From Geovibrio ferrireducens (GTDB lineage: Bacteria; Chrysiogenota; Deferribacteres; Deferribacterales; Geovibrionaceae), in contig NZ_JAJAPB010000013.1 in the NCBI RefSeq assembly GCF_026226615.1, positions 1-64,000 of the forward strand: DNA of 64,000 bases, in the 5' to 3' direction. Below the pieces are notes generated by a model. The model searched no databases and was not told the DNA's origin. It was given only the letters and a program-made list of their open reading frames with translations. A program made the translations under genes and the position numbers. Shown piece by piece: positions 54,846 to 63,284 of this stretch (its first letter is position 1; every line of letters begins with the position of its first letter).

Positions 54846-55313
54846 ATGGAGCGCAAACTGTTTCTGCATCTGTTTTTGAACATTTCAAAACTTCTGGAAG
54901 ACCGGATTCGTGAAGACCTTGATCCCATGGGCATATTCCACGGGCAGGGTAAAGTCCTCGCCGAGTTATACAAAAATGACGGCATGACCCAGATAAGTAT
55001 AGCCAAAACCCTCGGCATATCACCTGCGACCGTCACTAATATGGTGAAAAGAATGGAAGCGGGCGGTCTGGTAAAACGCTACAGTGACAAACACGACGAC
55101 AGAGTTATCCGCGTTCACCTCACCAAAGAGGGGAACAGGTCTGCGGAGAAAGTTATTGAAGTCTGGGAAAATATAGACGGCTACATCAGAACTCTGATGC
55201 CTGAAACAGACCTTGAGTCACTTCACAAGGTGCTGGATAAATTAAGATTCGGTCTCGGCGGAACAGACGAAGGGTGTGAATCAGACTGTAGGGAATCTGT
55301 TTTACAGTCCTGA
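54846..55313 (+). CDS. MarR-family transcriptional regulator
   Basis: The 155-residue protein has a MarR winged helix: QGKVLAELYKNDGMTQISIAKTLGISPATVTNMVKRMEAGGLVKRYSDKHDDRVIRVHLTKEG. AAGGTGG precedes the ATG at 54846. The C-terminal tail carries two Cys (EGCESDCRES), unusual for MarR and possibly redox- or metal-sensitive. The controlled genes are not obvious; it follows the KaiC-like fusion gene by 94 bases. Confidence 0.87.
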   Translation: MERKLFLHLFLNISKLLEDRIREDLDPMGIFHGQGKVLAELYKNDGMTQISIAKTLGISPATVTNMVKRMEAGGLVKRYSDKHDDRVIRVHLTKEGNRSAEKVIEVWENIDGYIRTLMPETDLESLHKVLDKLRFGLGGTDEGCESDCRESVLQS

Positions 55314-55347
55314 TTTAACAGCAAAAATCCGCGTGTCGGATTGATGC

Positions 55348-55431
55348 ACACGCTCGCGGGCGGATGAACCGCCCTTCGCTGCGCACGGCGCAGTGTCTTT
55401 TCTTAATAATTCAAAATTTACCATCCATGGA
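55348..55431. repeat. Two-hairpin repeat, copy B
   Basis: ACACGCTCGCG, then hairpin GGGCGG/CCGCCC (55358-55363 with 55369-55374), then CTTCGCTGCGCACGGCGCAGT. The second hairpin is ATTCAAAATTT pairing with AAATTTTGAAT around CCATCCATGG, extending to 55441. Confidence 0.75.
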
Positions 55432-55441
55432 AATTTTGAAT

Positions 55442-55502
55442 ACACGCTCGCGGGCGGGATAAACCCGCCCTTCGCTGCGCACGGCGCAGTTCCATCCATG
55501 GA
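55442..55502. repeat. Two-hairpin repeat, copy C
   Basis: Directly follows copy B in the same direction. First hairpin GGGCGGG/CCCGCCC, fixed block CTTCGCTGCGCACGGCGCA, second hairpin CAGTTCCA/TGGAACTG. A 15-base CCATGGAACTGTTTT unit then occurs twice. Confidence 0.75.
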
Positions 55503-55528
55503 ACTGTTTTACCATGGAACTGTTTTGC

Positions 55529-55563
55529 GTCATTGCGAACCCTGCAAGGGTGAAGCAATCTCT
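55529..55563. repeat. Dispersed repeat, inverted full copy
   Basis: GTCATTGCGAACCCTGCAAG followed by GGTGAAGCAATCTC is nearly identical to the copy at 20815-20846. A degenerate direct copy (GAGACTGCCGCG...GAAGTGAC) follows at 55574-55610, so the two face each other. Confidence 0.75.
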
Positions 55564-55854
55564 CAGTATATTAGAGACTGCCGCGTCAGGCTGTGCCTTC
55601 CTCGAAGTGACCCAATACGCCGCATAAGCGGGGTAATGCGGAAGAAACCCATAAATATCATATTTATACAAGCTTCGATAACCATAGAAATATGTGATAC
55701 CTGCCCACACAGGTACAGCGGCACAGTGATGTCTGCAAAATTATTCCGCATTTAAACATTTGTCATAAAAGCACTTTCCCACACCAACCCTTTTATGGGT
55801 TCCGTTCTCAAGATTGTCCTCCCTACTTTACCCCGGCTTTTTCCACGCTTTGTT

Positions 55855-55878
55855 ACTTGTTGCCTGAAAGCAACAAGT
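55855..55878. other. Perfect 9-bp hairpin upstream of the PAS kinase
   Basis: ACTTGTTGC pairs with GCAACAAGT over a 6-base loop, about 110 bases upstream of the kinase start. No T-run follows, so a regulator site or leader structure is as likely as a terminator. Confidence 0.45.
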
Positions 55879-55990
55879 GTGGTACTGTGCAGTATACATA
55901 TAAATAGTGATGCATACTCACTATAAACATGTATATTGATGCATAAAACAAACAATAAAGGCTGATGCCTTAAATTTGAGAAGGGGTAAA

Positions 55991-57112
55991 ATGTTTATTA
56001 AAGCTGACCTGAGCAGAGTATTTGACGGAGTTCCGGTTGCTGTTCATTCAATTAATCCCGAAGGTGTGTTTGAATACGCAAATACCAGTTGGCTGAACCT
56101 TTTCGGTTATCCTGAATCTGAAGTTCTGGGAAAACACCTGACCGATTTTATTCACCCGGACTACAGGACAAAGGCGGAAAACAAATTCCGCGAATTTACC
56201 GAAAAAGGCGAGCTTGAAATGCTGCACATGAAATTCATAAGGAAAGACGGAAGTGAGATCAAAACTTCCATACACTCCTTCGCTGTGTACGGAAGCAGCG
56301 GCACATTCATGCGCTCGTACGCTTTTGTCGAGCCTTACAATGTCCAGCCTGAGCACACAAACTCCTGCCCTATGCCCACCCAGGCGGATGTGAAAAATGA
56401 GTTTGTAAACGAGCTTCTGGCAGCAATATCCCACCACTGGCGTCAGCCGCTCAACGCACTTGGGCTGAATATACAGAACCTTTCAGAGTCCTTCACCTCC
56501 TCAGAGCACGAGGAAATGTTCAAAGAGTTTGAAAACATCAGCATGTCCATTATTCTGGAAATGTCAGAAACAATAGACACATTTAAAGATTTCTTCCGTG
56601 TGCAGGAGGACGGCTGGTTCAGCATATCAAAAGCTGTGGGGCAGACTCTGAGCATGTATGACTCGCTCCTGAAAGAATCCGGTGTTGCGGTATGCGTAAC
56701 CTGCAACTGCGAAGAAGGGCAGACAGTTTTCACACCGGAGCACAGGCCTGTCTGCTCCGGTTTATGCAAGCTGGCATCAGGCAGCGAGATAAACTTCAAA
56801 CAGGTGATGATGCATCTGCTGAGCAATGCTGTAAACGCTATAAAACGCTCAGGACAGATTCACGGAAAAATACACATCAATATCACAAACTTTAAAGGCG
56901 GGAAAACAGTCGAGGTCGTAAACAACGGCGGAGGCATAAGCAAGGAGATAATGGAGCGGATCTTCGAGCCTTATTTCACCACCTCTGAGGTGGGGCAGAA
57001 CAAGGGGCTGGGGCTTTACCTCGCCAAGACCCTTGTGGAAAAATCCCTCGGCGGAACACTGAAATGCACTGCCGAAAAAAGCACAACGACCTTCACAGTC
57101 GCAATAAAATAG
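55991..57112 (+). CDS. PAS-domain histidine kinase with a Cys cluster
   Basis: The 373-residue soluble kinase has one PAS domain (about 8-120; SINPEGVFEYANTSWLNLFGYPESEVLGK), a phosphoacceptor region ISHHWRQPLNALGLN, N-box LLSNAVNAI and ATP lid VNNGGGIS...NKGLGLYLAK. Between phosphoacceptor and ATP domain is a Cys cluster, VCVTCNCEEGQ...RPVCSGLC, absent from ordinary kinases, which may bind metal or an iron-sulfur centre. AAGGGG before ATG 55991 sets the start. No partner regulator is adjacent. Confidence 0.85.
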   Translation: MFIKADLSRVFDGVPVAVHSINPEGVFEYANTSWLNLFGYPESEVLGKHLTDFIHPDYRTKAENKFREFTEKGELEMLHMKFIRKDGSEIKTSIHSFAVYGSSGTFMRSYAFVEPYNVQPEHTNSCPMPTQADVKNEFVNELLAAISHHWRQPLNALGLNIQNLSESFTSSEHEEMFKEFENISMSIILEMSETIDTFKDFFRVQEDGWFSISKAVGQTLSMYDSLLKESGVAVCVTCNCEEGQTVFTPEHRPVCSGLCKLASGSEINFKQVMMHLLSNAVNAIKRSGQIHGKIHINITNFKGGKTVEVVNNGGGISKEIMERIFEPYFTTSEVGQNKGLGLYLAKTLVEKSLGGTLKCTAEKSTTTFTVAIK

Positions 57113-58228
57113 CTACTCCAGCCGCCGCCTGAAAAGCACTCCTGCCAGTGTCAGGTTCAGGGCGGCTATATACACAAGGGGCAGAGCGTTTGCAAAAACA
57201 TTTGCCGCGCTCATATCTTTCAGATAAACCCCTTTAAGCACAATAAGAAAATGCTTAAGGGGATTTATCTGCATTACAGCCTGAAGCCATGAGGGCATGT
57301 TTTCAAAAGGAGCGGCAAAGCCTGAGAGAGCCACAGCGGGAACCATGAACACAAATGCGCCGAGTATCGCCTGCTGCTGGGTCTTTGCCAGTGATGATAT
57401 AAAAAGACCTATCCCCGTAACCGAAAGCGCAAATACAAACAGCGCAGCATAAAGCATCAGCACAGAGCCTCTGAAAGGAACGCCGAAAACAAAATACGAA
57501 AACAGAAGAATAACGCTCCCCTGAGTCATCCCCACAGCCATGGGGGGAACTGTTTTGCCGGCAAGGATCTCCCATGGCATAAGCGGAGAGACCAGAAGCT
57601 GATCAAATGTCCCCTGTTCCCTCTCTCTGGCAACTGAAAGAGATGTCAGCACGATCGTTCCCACCATGGTGAGTATCCCCATCAGTGAAGGTACATTAAA
57701 CCACATATAGATAAGATTTTCATTATAGAAACTCCGCCCGCTCACCACCGCGGGGAGCGGCTTTCCGCCTGCCTTTTGCCTCAGCTCATCAGAGTATGTA
57801 TTGATCACTGCGCTGATATAGCCCATTACAATCTGCGATGCATTGGACCTCCGTCCGTCCAGCAGAATCTGGATCTTCCCCTGTTCCCCTGCCTCTATCC
57901 TGCGGGAGAAGTCCTGCGGAATGCTGAGAACCGCAAGAACATCCTGCTCATCAATTGCGCTGTCAGCCTGCCCGTGGCTGTTCAGAAAAACCACCCTGCC
58001 GAATGTCTTTGAACCTGCAAACCTCTGCACAAGCTCATAGCCGTGCTTTCCGCCGTCCGAATTGTTTATTCCCAACGCAACATTTTTCACCTCCAGAGTG
58101 GCGGCGAATGAGAATATAAAAAGCTGAACAGTCAGCGGAGCAATGAGCACTATGCGGCTTTTCGGGTCACGCCATACTGCATGTATCTCTTTTATCATCA
58201 GTGCCTTTATTCTGTTCAGCCTGCCCAT
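57113..58228 (-). CDS. ybhR: ABC-2 type exporter permease (YbhR-like)
   Basis: The 371-residue protein fits the ABC-2 permease family: cytosolic start, first helix near SRIVLIAPLTVQLFIFSFAATLEV, a large extracytoplasmic domain of about 150 residues, then five helices with the SVAREREQGTFDQLLVSPLMPWEILAGK coupling segment. It is the last gene of cecR-ybhGFSR, 7 bases after ybhS, and would form a heterodimeric drug exporter with it. Confidence 0.88.
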   Translation of the reverse strand: MGRLNRIKALMIKEIHAVWRDPKSRIVLIAPLTVQLFIFSFAATLEVKNVALGINNSDGGKHGYELVQRFAGSKTFGRVVFLNSHGQADSAIDEQDVLAVLSIPQDFSRRIEAGEQGKIQILLDGRRSNASQIVMGYISAVINTYSDELRQKAGGKPLPAVVSGRSFYNENLIYMWFNVPSLMGILTMVGTIVLTSLSVAREREQGTFDQLLVSPLMPWEILAGKTVPPMAVGMTQGSVILLFSYFVFGVPFRGSVLMLYAALFVFALSVTGIGLFISSLAKTQQQAILGAFVFMVPAVALSGFAAPFENMPSWLQAVMQINPLKHFLIVLKGVYLKDMSAANVFANALPLVYIAALNLTLAGVLFRRRLE

Positions 58229-58235
58229 GTCCGCC

Positions 58236-59354
58236 TCAATCCAGAGTCTTTCGGGTTTTTGCCGCGGTTACAGCAAAAAATGCAGCAGCTATAATGGCAA
58301 TGGCTGCGGTGTTTATAATGAGCAGGTTTTTAACGTTCCCGGCGAGAAAAAGGGTCTGGAGGTCTGTCACAAAGTATCTCGCAGCAAAAAGATACGTGAG
58401 CCCCCTTATAACCGCGGGCATGGAATCTATTTCAAAAATAAAGCCGGACAGCATAAAAGCCGGCAGAAACGCACTGAGAAGAGCTAACTGCGCCGCCACA
58501 AACTGGTTTCTCGCCAGTGTGGAAATTAGCAGCCCCTGCCCCAGCGAAGCCAGCAGAAACAGAGCGGAAACACCGGAGAGAATAAGAAACGAGCCCCTGA
58601 ACGGCACACCGTAGAAAAATACGGAAACCAGCACACAGACCGTCATGGAGCCCATGCCCAGAACAAAATACGGAACCAGCTTGCCGAGAATTATCTCTGC
58701 TACTGTCACAGGCTTTGCCATCATAGCCTCCATTGTCCCCCTCTCCCACTCTCTGGCGACAACAAGGGAGGTGAGTATGGTTCCTGTCAGCGTCATGATA
58801 ATCGCGATGGAACCGGGCAGGAGGAAGTTACGGCTTTTAAGCTCAGGGTTGAACAGAAAGCGGGGCTCTGAGGCGATGGGAATCTTCATTTCCGTCCCCT
58901 CTTCATCCGCATGCTGCAACAGCCATGTCTGCCATATGCCCGCAGTGTAATTATGCACAAATGAGGCTGTGTTAGGCTCGCTTCCGTCTGCTATCACCTG
59001 AATAACCGCACTTTCGGATTCTTGGGCGGCTTTGATGCTGAAATTTTGCGGAATTATCACTATCCCCCTTATCTTCCCTGCCTCAAGTTCAGGCAGAAGC
59101 TCCCTTCTGTCATTTGCGGTGCGTACATTCAGAAATTCCGAATTGATAAACGCAGAAGCCAGACGCCCGGCATCCGCCCCGCGTCCTTCAAGGGCAAGGC
59201 CTATATTTATCTTTGTACTGTCAAGATTTATGCCGTAGCCGAATATAAAAAGCAGAATGAGCGGCAAAACAAAAGCGATAAGGATCGAGCTTGGATCTCG
59301 GATTATCTGTGAGCTTTCTTTCCGTATGAGAGCGCTTACCCTTCTGAGATTCAT
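58236..59354 (-). CDS. ybhS: ABC-2 type exporter permease (YbhS-like)
   Basis: The 372-residue protein has the same architecture as its downstream neighbour: helix near SSILIAFVLPLILLFIFGYGINL, periplasmic domain, then five helices with VVAREWERGTMEAMMAKPVTVAEIILGK. The ATG overlaps the ybhF stop (ATGA), so translation is coupled. Partner of YbhR in the membrane. Confidence 0.88.
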   Translation of the reverse strand: MNLRRVSALIRKESSQIIRDPSSILIAFVLPLILLFIFGYGINLDSTKINIGLALEGRGADAGRLASAFINSEFLNVRTANDRRELLPELEAGKIRGIVIIPQNFSIKAAQESESAVIQVIADGSEPNTASFVHNYTAGIWQTWLLQHADEEGTEMKIPIASEPRFLFNPELKSRNFLLPGSIAIIMTLTGTILTSLVVAREWERGTMEAMMAKPVTVAEIILGKLVPYFVLGMGSMTVCVLVSVFFYGVPFRGSFLILSGVSALFLLASLGQGLLISTLARNQFVAAQLALLSAFLPAFMLSGFIFEIDSMPAVIRGLTYLFAARYFVTDLQTLFLAGNVKNLLIINTAAIAIIAAAFFAVTAAKTRKTLD

Positions 59355-61054
59355 GGCATGCTCCTTTGATCGAACCGCTTTATCAGCTCTATAAAGGCAT
59401 CTTCAAGGGACGGTGACGGCAAAACAGAGGAACATGCGGATTCCTTAAGCTGATCCGGTGTTCCGGAGGCTATGTTCTCCCCTCTGTATATAAGCCCTAT
59501 GCGGTCGCAGTACTCGGCTTCGTCCATAAAATGTGTGGTGACCATCACGGTAACTCCCTTTTTCACCATGCCGTTGATATGGTTCCAGAACTCACGCCTT
59601 GTCACAGGGTCGACGCCTGATGTGGGCTCATCCAGAAACAGGACATCCGGCGAATGCATAACAGAACAGGCAAGCGCCAGCCTCTGTTTGAAGCCGAGGG
59701 GCAGAGTATCCGTGTTTGCGGAGCGGTAACGGCCAAGTTCGAATATCTCCGTCATTCTGTCGGCAGCTTTTTCAGCCTCAGCTCCTCCGAGACCGTAAAC
59801 TCCGGCAAAAAAGCTCAGGTTCTGCCTTACGCTCAGATTACCGTACAGAGAAAACTTCTGCGCCATGTAGCCGATGCGGGATCTGGCCGCGGAAGTGGCA
59901 GTTTTCAGGTCAAGCCCCATAACCTTCGCACTGCCGGAAGTGGGCTGAAGCAGACCGCACATCATCTTAAAAGTGGTTGACTTGCCCGCTCCGTTCGGGC
60001 CGAGGAGGCCGAAGATCTCGCCCCGCTTTATAGTAAAGCTGTTGTCACGCACGGCGGTAAAGTCACCGAAACGTTTGGTCAGATTAAGCGCTTCAATCAC
60101 TGCACCGCTGTTTTCCGGTTTTTCTGTTATTATTTCCGCCAGCGGGGAATGCCCTCCGGGGCCGCCGCCAAGCCTGTCTATGAAGCCGTCCTCAAAACAG
60201 GGCTCCGTATTTTCCGCACCTGTAACCGGTACAGCAGCCCCCTCGCTGAGAGTAAATCTTACCCCGTTTCCCTGAATTATTCCGTCTGTCACATCGGCTC
60301 TGTTAAGAAGCTCCGTAAGAAGAGCCCGTTTATCCGCATCCGTGCTGCGGACAATGAACACGCGCCCCCTCATGCCCGTAAGCAGCTCCGAAGGCCGCCC
60401 GGCAAAAAGCATTCTGCCCCCGTTCAGGAGAACCACATCATCACACTTTTCAGCCTCATCCAGATAAGCCGTAGACCACACAACCCCCATGCCTCTCTCC
60501 AGCAGTTCCTGCACCATCTTCCACAGTTCCCGCCTAGAGATGGGATCAACACCCACGCTGGGTTCATCCAGCAAAAGAAGCTCCGGTTCGCCGAGAAGGG
60601 CACATGCAAGACCCAGCTTCTGCTTCATACCGCCGGAAAGCCTCCCGGCGAGTCTGCCCGTAAACTCTTTCAGCGCAGTGAACTCAAGGAGCCTGCCGAA
60701 GCGCTCCGCCTTTTTCCTTTTGTCCAGTCCGCATAATTCGGCGTACAGATTCAGGTTCTCCTGCACGGTAAGATCTTCATAAAGACCAAACTTCTGGGGC
60801 ATATATCCTGTAATTTCCCTTATGGCGGGTGCATCAGTTACAGAATTCAGCCCATTCACCGTAACAATGCCGCTGTCAGCATGCAGAAGGCCGATCAGAT
60901 GGCGCATCAGGGTGGTTTTCCCTGCTCCGTCAGGCCCAACCAGCCCCGTCATCCGTCCTCTGAAAATCTGCATGGAGATATTATCAAGCGCCGGGGGAGA
61001 ACCGCCTGAAAAACGCTTGGTGAGCCCTTTTACCTCCGCAAGAAGGTTTTCCAT
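59351..61054 (-). CDS. ybhF: Tandem ABC transporter ATPase (YbhF-like)
   Basis: The 567-residue protein carries two ATPase domains. The first has Walker A GPDGAGKTT, signature LSGGMKQKLG and Walker B LLLLDEPSVGVD; the second has GPNGAGKST, a drifted signature LPLGFKQRLALA and VLFLDEPTSGVD. The asymmetry of the signatures suggests one of the two sites is weaker. It energises YbhS/YbhR and follows the membrane-fusion gene by two bases. Confidence 0.93.
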   Translation of the reverse strand: MENLLAEVKGLTKRFSGGSPPALDNISMQIFRGRMTGLVGPDGAGKTTLMRHLIGLLHADSGIVTVNGLNSVTDAPAIREITGYMPQKFGLYEDLTVQENLNLYAELCGLDKRKKAERFGRLLEFTALKEFTGRLAGRLSGGMKQKLGLACALLGEPELLLLDEPSVGVDPISRRELWKMVQELLERGMGVVWSTAYLDEAEKCDDVVLLNGGRMLFAGRPSELLTGMRGRVFIVRSTDADKRALLTELLNRADVTDGIIQGNGVRFTLSEGAAVPVTGAENTEPCFEDGFIDRLGGGPGGHSPLAEIITEKPENSGAVIEALNLTKRFGDFTAVRDNSFTIKRGEIFGLLGPNGAGKSTTFKMMCGLLQPTSGSAKVMGLDLKTATSAARSRIGYMAQKFSLYGNLSVRQNLSFFAGVYGLGGAEAEKAADRMTEIFELGRYRSANTDTLPLGFKQRLALACSVMHSPDVLFLDEPTSGVDPVTRREFWNHINGMVKKGVTVMVTTHFMDEAEYCDRIGLIYRGENIASGTPDQLKESACSSVLPSPSLEDAFIELIKRFDQRSMP

Positions 61055-61056
61055 AT

Positions 61057-62037
61057 CTATTCCTCAAGCCTGACAGTAACAGGCATGCCCTGACGCAGAT
61101 GCTTATCCGGGTTATCAACCGCAATACGGAGACGGTACACAAGATCTGTCCGGAGTGATGCTGTTTCCACATTTTTGGGAGTAAACTCCGCCTGCGGGGA
61201 TATGAAACCGACCTGCCCCGTGTAAGGTCTGTCCGGGTTGGTGTCTGTGTATATCACGGCCTTCTGTCCGGGATGCACAAGCCCAAGCTGCGGTTCGCTC
61301 ACATATGTCCGCACCCATACAGGGTTATCCAGAGCAAGGGTGAAGACTGCCGCACCGGAAGCTATTATTGAGCCTTTTTCACGCACACGGGTGAGTATCA
61401 CGCCGTCGGAAGGGGAGATTATCTCCGTATCTGCCAGAGAGGTAACGGCCGATTCCGCTGATGCTGCGGCAGCCTTATACTCCGCCGCTGCCGCTCTTAT
61501 ATCCTCATCCCTGTACCCTGCTACGGCCAGTTCAAGAGACTTTTTCGCCATGTTCAGTCTGGCTCTCGCTTCATCCCTAGCAGCCAGTGATTCATCATGC
61601 GCCTGCGCGGACACAGCGCCAAGCTTAAAGAGCTCAGCCTGTCTTCTGTATGTCTGTTCAAGGTTGGCGAGAGTCGCCTCGCGTTCGCTCACCTGAGCCC
61701 GCGCCTCATCTATCTCCTGCGGGCGCAGACCCTTCGAGAGCTTTGCAAAGTTGGCCTCTGCCGCCTCAAGGCGCGCCACTGCCACCGCGAGCTGATCTTC
61801 GTAGGGCTTTTTATCCAGAACAGCAAGGAGATCCCCTGCCTTCACCCTGTCCCCTTCCTCAAACATAAGCTCCGCAACGCGGCCGGAGACCCGGAAACCG
61901 AGAGTTACATCCCTTATATCCACATTGCCGTAAAGGGTCAGGCTTCCGCTGCTTTTTTCATCCTTTCCTGCATAAAAGAAATACAGCGCACCGGCGGCTC
62001 CGAGCATAAGCACCAGTATTATCAGGAGTTTTTTCAT
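61057..62037 (-). CDS. ybhG: HlyD-family membrane-fusion protein (YbhG-like)
   Basis: The 326-residue protein has an N-terminal anchor (MKKLLIILVLMLGAAGALYFFYA), a lipoyl half-motif (FRVSGRVAELMFEEGDRVKAGDLLAVLD), a long helical hairpin (about 75-195) and the second half (IISPSDGVILTRVREKGSIIASG). It bridges the ABC exporter to an outer-membrane channel. Its start overlaps the cecR stop. Confidence 0.93.
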   Translation of the reverse strand: MKKLLIILVLMLGAAGALYFFYAGKDEKSSGSLTLYGNVDIRDVTLGFRVSGRVAELMFEEGDRVKAGDLLAVLDKKPYEDQLAVAVARLEAAEANFAKLSKGLRPQEIDEARAQVSEREATLANLEQTYRRQAELFKLGAVSAQAHDESLAARDEARARLNMAKKSLELAVAGYRDEDIRAAAAEYKAAAASAESAVTSLADTEIISPSDGVILTRVREKGSIIASGAAVFTLALDNPVWVRTYVSEPQLGLVHPGQKAVIYTDTNPDRPYTGQVGFISPQAEFTPKNVETASLRTDLVYRLRIAVDNPDKHLRQGMPVTVRLEE

Positions 62038-62726
62038 TATTCAGCCTCGCTTATCACAGCATTCAGTGATGAAACAGCCATAGCGGGGAGCAGCCTGTCC
62101 AGCAAGTCCATATGCTCCGCCGTGTAATCAGAAGTGCCCAGTCTGCGGACTGCGGTTTCCCTTGCGGATAAAAATGCAAGAACACTTCCCACCACAGCAT
62201 GCGCCCTGAGATGCGCCTCCGCACTGTCGGGCTTTATCCCCGCACCCGCGGCAATCAGCCTGCTGAAAAGCCCGTGGGCTTCCTTCATCACCGAATCGTA
62301 AAGAATATCAAATGCGGGAGTGGGCTTGGCCTGCTCCCTCAGAACTATGAGCGCCCAGCGTTTCGGCCCGTCCGACCTTATGAACATAGCAGCCAGTCCG
62401 CGGACAGCGGTTATAATACATTTTACTGCCGCATCGCGTCCCCCGCCTGATTTCTCGAACTCATTCCTTATCCCCGCAGCAAGAGGGTTTATGTATGAGC
62501 CGATTCCTTCTGCTATGTGGGAAACCACGGCGCGGTACAGCCCCTCTTTTCCGCCGAAATAATACTGAATGGCGGAGATATTCGCTCCGGCCTTATCGGC
62601 TATCATCCTTGTGCCTGTGGCGGTGAAGCCATGCTCACCGAAGAGATCTATGGCTGCTTCTATAAGATTCTGCCTTGCTCTGTCCCCTTTGTTTTTTTCA
62701 TTAACATTATTGCTTCGTATATCCAT
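62037..62726 (-). CDS. cecR: TetR-family regulator (CecR-like)
   Basis: The 229-residue protein has the TetR helix-turn-helix (RQNLIEAAIDLFGEHGFTATGTRMIADKAGANISAIQYYFGGKEGLYRAVVSH) and a CecR-type ligand domain with a WALIVLREQAKPTPAFDILYD block. The order cecR-ybhG-F-S-R matches the E. coli operon. ATG at 62726 is chosen over TTG at 62744; no clear ribosome-binding site is visible, and the predicted -10 TATAAT is only about 10 bases upstream, so a near-leaderless transcript is possible. A perfect 18-bp palindrome lies just before it. Confidence 0.9.
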   Translation of the reverse strand: MDIRSNNVNEKNKGDRARQNLIEAAIDLFGEHGFTATGTRMIADKAGANISAIQYYFGGKEGLYRAVVSHIAEGIGSYINPLAAGIRNEFEKSGGGRDAAVKCIITAVRGLAAMFIRSDGPKRWALIVLREQAKPTPAFDILYDSVMKEAHGLFSRLIAAGAGIKPDSAEAHLRAHAVVGSVLAFLSARETAVRRLGTSDYTAEHMDLLDRLLPAMAVSSLNAVISEAE

Positions 62727-62737
62727 AATCAAATTAT

Positions 62738-62755
62738 AAATCAATCGATTGATTT
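62738..62755. promoter_or_regulatory. Perfect 18-bp palindrome, probable CecR operator
   Basis: AAATCAATCGATTGATTT is perfectly symmetric and lies just upstream of the predicted -10 (TATAAT on the minus strand at 62736-62731). TetR regulators commonly repress from such sites. Confidence 0.7.
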
Positions 62756-62790
62756 ATTCAAGGATACCTGATTTTTTTTCTTGCCTTTTA

Positions 62791-62815
62791 TATTGTTACT
62801 ATTAAAATAACAATA
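62791..62815. promoter_or_regulatory. Dyad before the Rrf2-type gene
   Basis: TATTGTTA and TAACAATA are perfect inverted arms 9 bases apart, the last base being the A of the start codon. A related dyad lies before the flavoprotein gene at 63248-63268. Confidence 0.6.
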
Positions 62816-63231
62816 TGACTTCAAGAAACACTCAGTTCTCGGTGGCTGTACACATAATGACCGGCCTTGGTTTCCACGCGGGGGAATACATATGCTCCTG
62901 CAATCTGGCGGAGAGTGTAAATGCCTGCCCCAGCTTTGTCCGCCGCATTATCGCCAAGCTCTCAAGGGCGGGACTTGTCCGCGCCACCAGAGGGAAGAAC
63001 GGTTCATGCGCTCTGGCAAAGAAACCGGAAGAAATCACTCTTTTTGATATATACAAAGCGGTCGAGGCACCCAAAGCCTTCGCTGTGCACTCTTATCCCG
63101 TTCAGGAATCATGCGCTGTAAGCTGCAACATGAAACCCGCACTGGAAAAGGTTCTGGACAAGGCACAGGAATCCTTTGAAAACACACTTAAAACAACCAG
63201 ACTCTCCGAGCTTGTCACGCAGGTGAGCTGA
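62815..63231 (+). CDS. Rrf2-family transcriptional regulator
   Basis: The 138-residue protein has the Rrf2 winged helix (QFSVAVHIMTGLGFHAGEYICSCNLAESVNACPSFVRRIIAKLSRAGLV) and the wing RGKNGSCALAKKPEEITLFDIYKAVE. Cysteines 27, 29, 38, 65, 100 and 104 are available; the usual three-Cys IscR spacing is not seen, so redox or electrophile sensing is as likely as cluster binding. It is transcribed toward a flavoprotein that shares its operator pattern. No clear ribosome-binding site precedes the ATG. Confidence 0.87.
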   Translation: MTSRNTQFSVAVHIMTGLGFHAGEYICSCNLAESVNACPSFVRRIIAKLSRAGLVRATRGKNGSCALAKKPEEITLFDIYKAVEAPKAFAVHSYPVQESCAVSCNMKPALEKVLDKAQESFENTLKTTRLSELVTQVS

Positions 63232-63247
63232 TTTTTTTTGCATATAA

Positions 63248-63268
63248 TTGTTACTTTGAAAGTTACAA
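63248..63268. promoter_or_regulatory. Dyad before the flavoprotein gene
   Basis: TTGTTACTTTGAAAGTTACAA shares TTGTTACT and ACAA with the dyad before the Rrf2-type gene (arms match 6 of 7). It lies 17 bases before the flavoprotein start, a position suited to repression. Confidence 0.55.
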
Positions 63269-63284
63269 ACAGAAGGAGGAGAAA

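Larger units (their letters stand above)
55314..55990. other. Repeat-rich intergenic region
   Basis: This 677-base gap holds two tandem copies of the two-hairpin repeat, an inverted copy and a degenerate direct copy of the dispersed repeat, the hairpin at 55855-55878, and the leader of the PAS kinase gene. Small open frames across the repeats are not convincing genes. Confidence 0.7.

Noticed and set aside
55302-55499. 65-codon minus-strand frame across the repeats
   Set aside because: Its codons coincide with the two-hairpin repeat units (repeated TAPCAAKGG), so it follows from the repeat sequence rather than from a gene.
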